A stretch of 64,000 nt of DNA from contig JAPTHN010000001.1 in NCBI GenBank assembly GCA_026936325.1, positions 74,903,380 to 74,967,379 on the forward strand. Reading direction: 5' to 3'. This DNA comes from Platynereis dumerilii. Its lineage: Eukaryota; Annelida; Polychaeta; Phyllodocida; Nereididae. Numbering within the stretch: position 1 is the first letter of the stretch; every line of letters begins with the position of its first letter. The notes beneath the pieces were generated by a model that saw only the letters and a program-made list of their open reading frames with translations, made no database searches and was not told where the DNA came from. The translations under genes were made by a program, and so were the position numbers. Shown here in pieces: positions 61,107 through 64,000 of the stretch.

Positions 61107-64000
61107 TATAATACACTGGAACTGTCGGGGCTTCAGAGCCAATCTTGATGAATTAAACATCTTAGCTACAGATCTCCATCCTTGCGTCTTCTGCTTGCAG
61201 GAAACGTACCTGAAGCCGGCTGACAGTCCCAGACTAAGAAATTATATTTTTCATAATTATTATAATGATATCAATCATGATAGAGCCTCTGGTGGCTCTT
61301 CTATCTTGGTCAGGCAAGATATTATACATTCCCCTGTTGATATAGACAGCAACCTCCAAGCGGTTGCTGTACGAATATCATCACACAAAACATTCACCAT
61401 CTGTTCGTTGTATATCCCACCAAGTCACAATCTTACAATCCATGAATTAAATCATCTTTACGAACAATTGCCTTCACCATGTCTTTTACTTGGGGATTTC
61501 AATGGCCATCACCCCATGTGGGGGGGTTCCCAAACAAGTAATAAAGGGTTAGTAATTGAAGATTTTATTTCTTCTAATGATCTTTGTCTCTACAATGACG
61601 GAACTTTTACATATCTTCATCCTGGTCATGGGACATACAGTCCCATAGACCTTAGTATTAGCGATCCTGAACTTTTCTTGGATTACAATTGGTATGTCTT
61701 GAACGACTGCCATGGAAGCGACCATTTCCCCATTGTACTCGAATCCACATCAAGCTCCTCTCTACCAAACCATCCTCGATGGAAATTAGACAAGGCTGAC
61801 TGGGACCTCTACATTAAATTAGCGTCTAGTCTTATAAAAATTACTTCATATGTAAATCATGATTCTCCCATTGAAAAATTCACTAAAGATCTCATCACTA
61901 TCACCAATTTATCCATCCCTAAAACTAAGGGAGGTCTTCCAAGACAATCAAGACCTTGGTATGATGCAGAAGTTAACGAAGCCATTAAAAATAGGAAAAA
62001 ACTCTTCGAACATTTAACACCTTTCCAACTATGGAAAATCTAGAAAGCTTCCGTATTATTAAAGCTAAAACTAGACGCCTGATTAGACAAAAAAAGAGGA
62101 CTACATGGCAAAACTACATCTCTAAGTTAAACGAACGAACGCCATCAGCCAAAGTATGGGAAATGATTAAAAAAATCCAAGGCAAATCAACATCATCTCA
62201 AATGAGCCACCTCATAATTAATGGTGAAGAATATGCAACACCAGATCAGATAGCAAATAAGCTTGCTGAAAAGTTCTCTTTCAATTCCTCCTCAGAAAAT
62301 TATTCTCCTGACTTTCAAAGATTCAAAGCTCAGGCAGAACGCCTGTCTCTGAACATTCGTTCAAATAACCAAGAAGAATATAATTGTCCTCTAACTATTG
62401 AAGAGCTTATTAGAGCTCTTCAAAAATCCTCCGATTCAGCTGTGGGACCGGACGAAGTCCATTATCAATTATTAAAACATCTCCCTCCTCCTTGTTTAGA
62501 GGTTCTTCTTTACATCTTCAATGAGATCTGGGATTACGGGACCTTTCCTGACTCCTGGAAAATGGCCACCATTATTCCCGTCCCAAAACCAAACAAGGAC
62601 CATACTGATCCAACTAATTATAGACCCATTGCCCTAACTAGTTTTCTCTGTAAGACGATGGAGCGGATTGTAAATGCTCGACTTGTTTGGTATCTTGAGT
62701 CAAGTGACTCCCTTTCGGAAGTCCAATGTGGCTTCCGAAAGCAAAGGAGCACCATAGATCATTTAGTGAGATTTGAGTCATATATTAGAGAATGCGTTCA
62801 TTACAAGAGAGCATGTGGTAGCTGTTTTCTTTGATTTGGAGAAAGCGTACGATACCACGTGGAAATATGGAATTATGAAAGATTTGTTTGAAATGGGAAT
62901 GAGGGGAAGACTCCCCAACTTTATTGGGGCCTTTCTTGAAGATCGATGGTTTAAAGTTCGAGTGGGATCCACCTTTTCCAATGAGTACCCCCAAGAAATG
63001 GGAGTTCCTCAGGGAAGCATCCTGTCTCCCACCTGTTTTAACATTAAAATTAACGGTATTGTAAAAGCCATTCAAGATAATGTCATGTGCTCGCTCTATG
63101 TGGATGTCTTTCTTGTTGCTCTTAAATCCAAACACATAGAGAGATAAATGCAGCAAAGTCTTAACAGACTTCATAAATGGTCCCAAGAAAATGGTTTTAA
63201 ATTTTCTAAGGCAAAAACAGTCTGTATGCATTTTTGCCATCTTCGAACTCTCCATCCGGAGCCATCACTTAAAATTGACAATTGTGGGATCAAAGTAGTA
63301 AATTCTACGAAGTTCCTAGGAGTCACGTTTGACTCAAAACTATCTTTCATTCCCCATATAACATCACTTAAGGCAAGATGCCTGAAATCTCTGAACATAC
63401 TGAAGGTCGTGAGCAGATTGAACTGGGGAGGTGACACTACCGTCCTTCTCCGGATTTATCGATCAATCACCCGATCCCGCTTAGACTACGGCTGTATTGT
63501 CTATGGATCGGCACGACCTTCTTATCTTTGTTGCCTTAACACAGTTCACAATCAAGGTCTACGATTGAGTCTTGGTGCATTCAGAACGTCGCCCGTGGAG
63601 AGTTTGTATGTTCTTGCTAAAGAACCACCTTTGTCACTGCGACGTCTAAAACTGTCTCTTCAATACACAGTCAAATTGGCTGCCAACCCGACCAACCCTG
63701 CATATTCAGTTGTTTTCCATCCGAACTTCATATATCGGTATGACAATCGACCGAACACCATACGTCCACTGAATCTGAGGATGAGGCCTCATCTCCAAGC
63801 AGCAGGAATCGATGCATTTTTTATTTCTGAAAACAGGGTTCCACAGATTCCTTTTTGGAACATGAAAAATCCTGTTATTAACTTAGAATTAGAAAAACTA
63901 AAAAAGGCAGATACGGATCCCATTGAATATCAAACTAGGTTTCAGGACATCAAACTGAAACATCATGACCACAAATTCTTATATACAGATGGTTCCAAAG
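61099..64000 (+). pseudogene. LINE ORF2: APE, reverse transcriptase, start of RNase H
   Basis: The preferred start is ATG 61099, overlapping the ORF1 stop (ATGAATAA). APE: IIHWNCRGFRANLDEL, FCLQETYLKP, LLLGDFNGHHPMWGG, GSDHFPIV. After a frame change near 62035 the RT begins (ESFRIIKAKTRRLIRQKK, SDSAVGPDEVHYQLLKHLPP, TNYRPIALTSFLCKTMERI). After another near 62810 it reads FFDLEKAYDTTWKYG, MGVPQGSILSPTCFNIKI and SLYVDVFLVALKSK: the catalytic YVDD is YVDV here. An in-frame TAA lies at 63145-63147; then the frame stays open to the window end, reaching the RNase H motif FLYTDGSK. Confidence 0.85.

Larger units (their letters stand above)
59252..64000 (+). mobile_element. I/Nimb-type LINE with two ORFs, cut by the window end
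   Basis: The element has a 5' UTR of about 535 bp (starting CCCCGCAGGTCTCGGGCCTC, shared with 51910), ORF1 (CCHC) and ORF2 (APE, RT, RNase H start). Having its 5' end, it is probably full-length beyond the window. It carries several frame changes and a lost RT catalytic residue, so it cannot move by itself. Confidence 0.88.

Overview
The window is animal nuclear DNA, intron-rich and full of transposons. The style of its repeats (tRNA-headed SINEs, GATA arrays, repeats carrying AGGTCA half-sites, Nimb/I-like LINEs) suggests a marine mollusc, probably a gastropod. That placement is inference: no species marker was recognised.

Region 1 (1-16 kb) holds the two clear host genes, arranged head to head. 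WDR19 (IFT144, intraflagellar transport) runs leftward; its first three coding exons are present. AGK (mitochondrial acylglycerol kinase) runs rightward and is complete: 14 coding exons, 424 residues, all splice phases consistent. The two start codons are about 170 bp apart, so the genes probably share a bidirectional promoter. AGK intron 4 (7.9 kb) carries SINEs, GATA arrays, a LINE with an uninterrupted 1000-codon ORF, a hAT-like MITE and a tRNA-derived SINE.

Region 2 (15.8-26.7 kb, resuming at 35.6-39.7 and 57-58.5 kb) is a minus-strand cluster of related, mostly decayed exon modules. They include the start of a SAM-like domain behind a pyrimidine-rich splice acceptor, a Pro/Ser/Thr-rich repeated linker, and a conserved stretch with the motif YQLTKYCKE. 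MITEs, SINEs and a 3.4-kb TIR element with an internal 274-bp satellite interrupt them.

Region 3 (27.2-34.1 kb) is a Foldback-like structure. Two arms of about 1 kb in inverted orientation are built of 21-bp repeats with palindromic cores. Between them lie four related array-plus-module units and several GATA arrays.

Region 4 (40-56.7 kb) is a transposon nest. It contains a 2-kb palindromic element, a TatD-like hydrolase pseudogene and a decayed Merlin-like copy. A second Merlin-like element of 10.9 kb has matched terminal inverted repeats and a perfect 8-bp target duplication. Inside it sits a minus-strand LINE, itself interrupted by a mariner-like MITE and by an ORF1-only LINE derivative with a perfect 13-bp duplication.

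Region 5 (59.25-64 kb, cut by the window end) is a two-ORF LINE of the I/Nimb type: CCHC ORF1, then APE endonuclease, RT and the start of RNase H. It shares its 5' end with the ORF1-only element. Five insertions in the window share a related 3' tail, which indicates that one LINE lineage mobilises the SINE, the truncated LINEs and the ORF1-only element.
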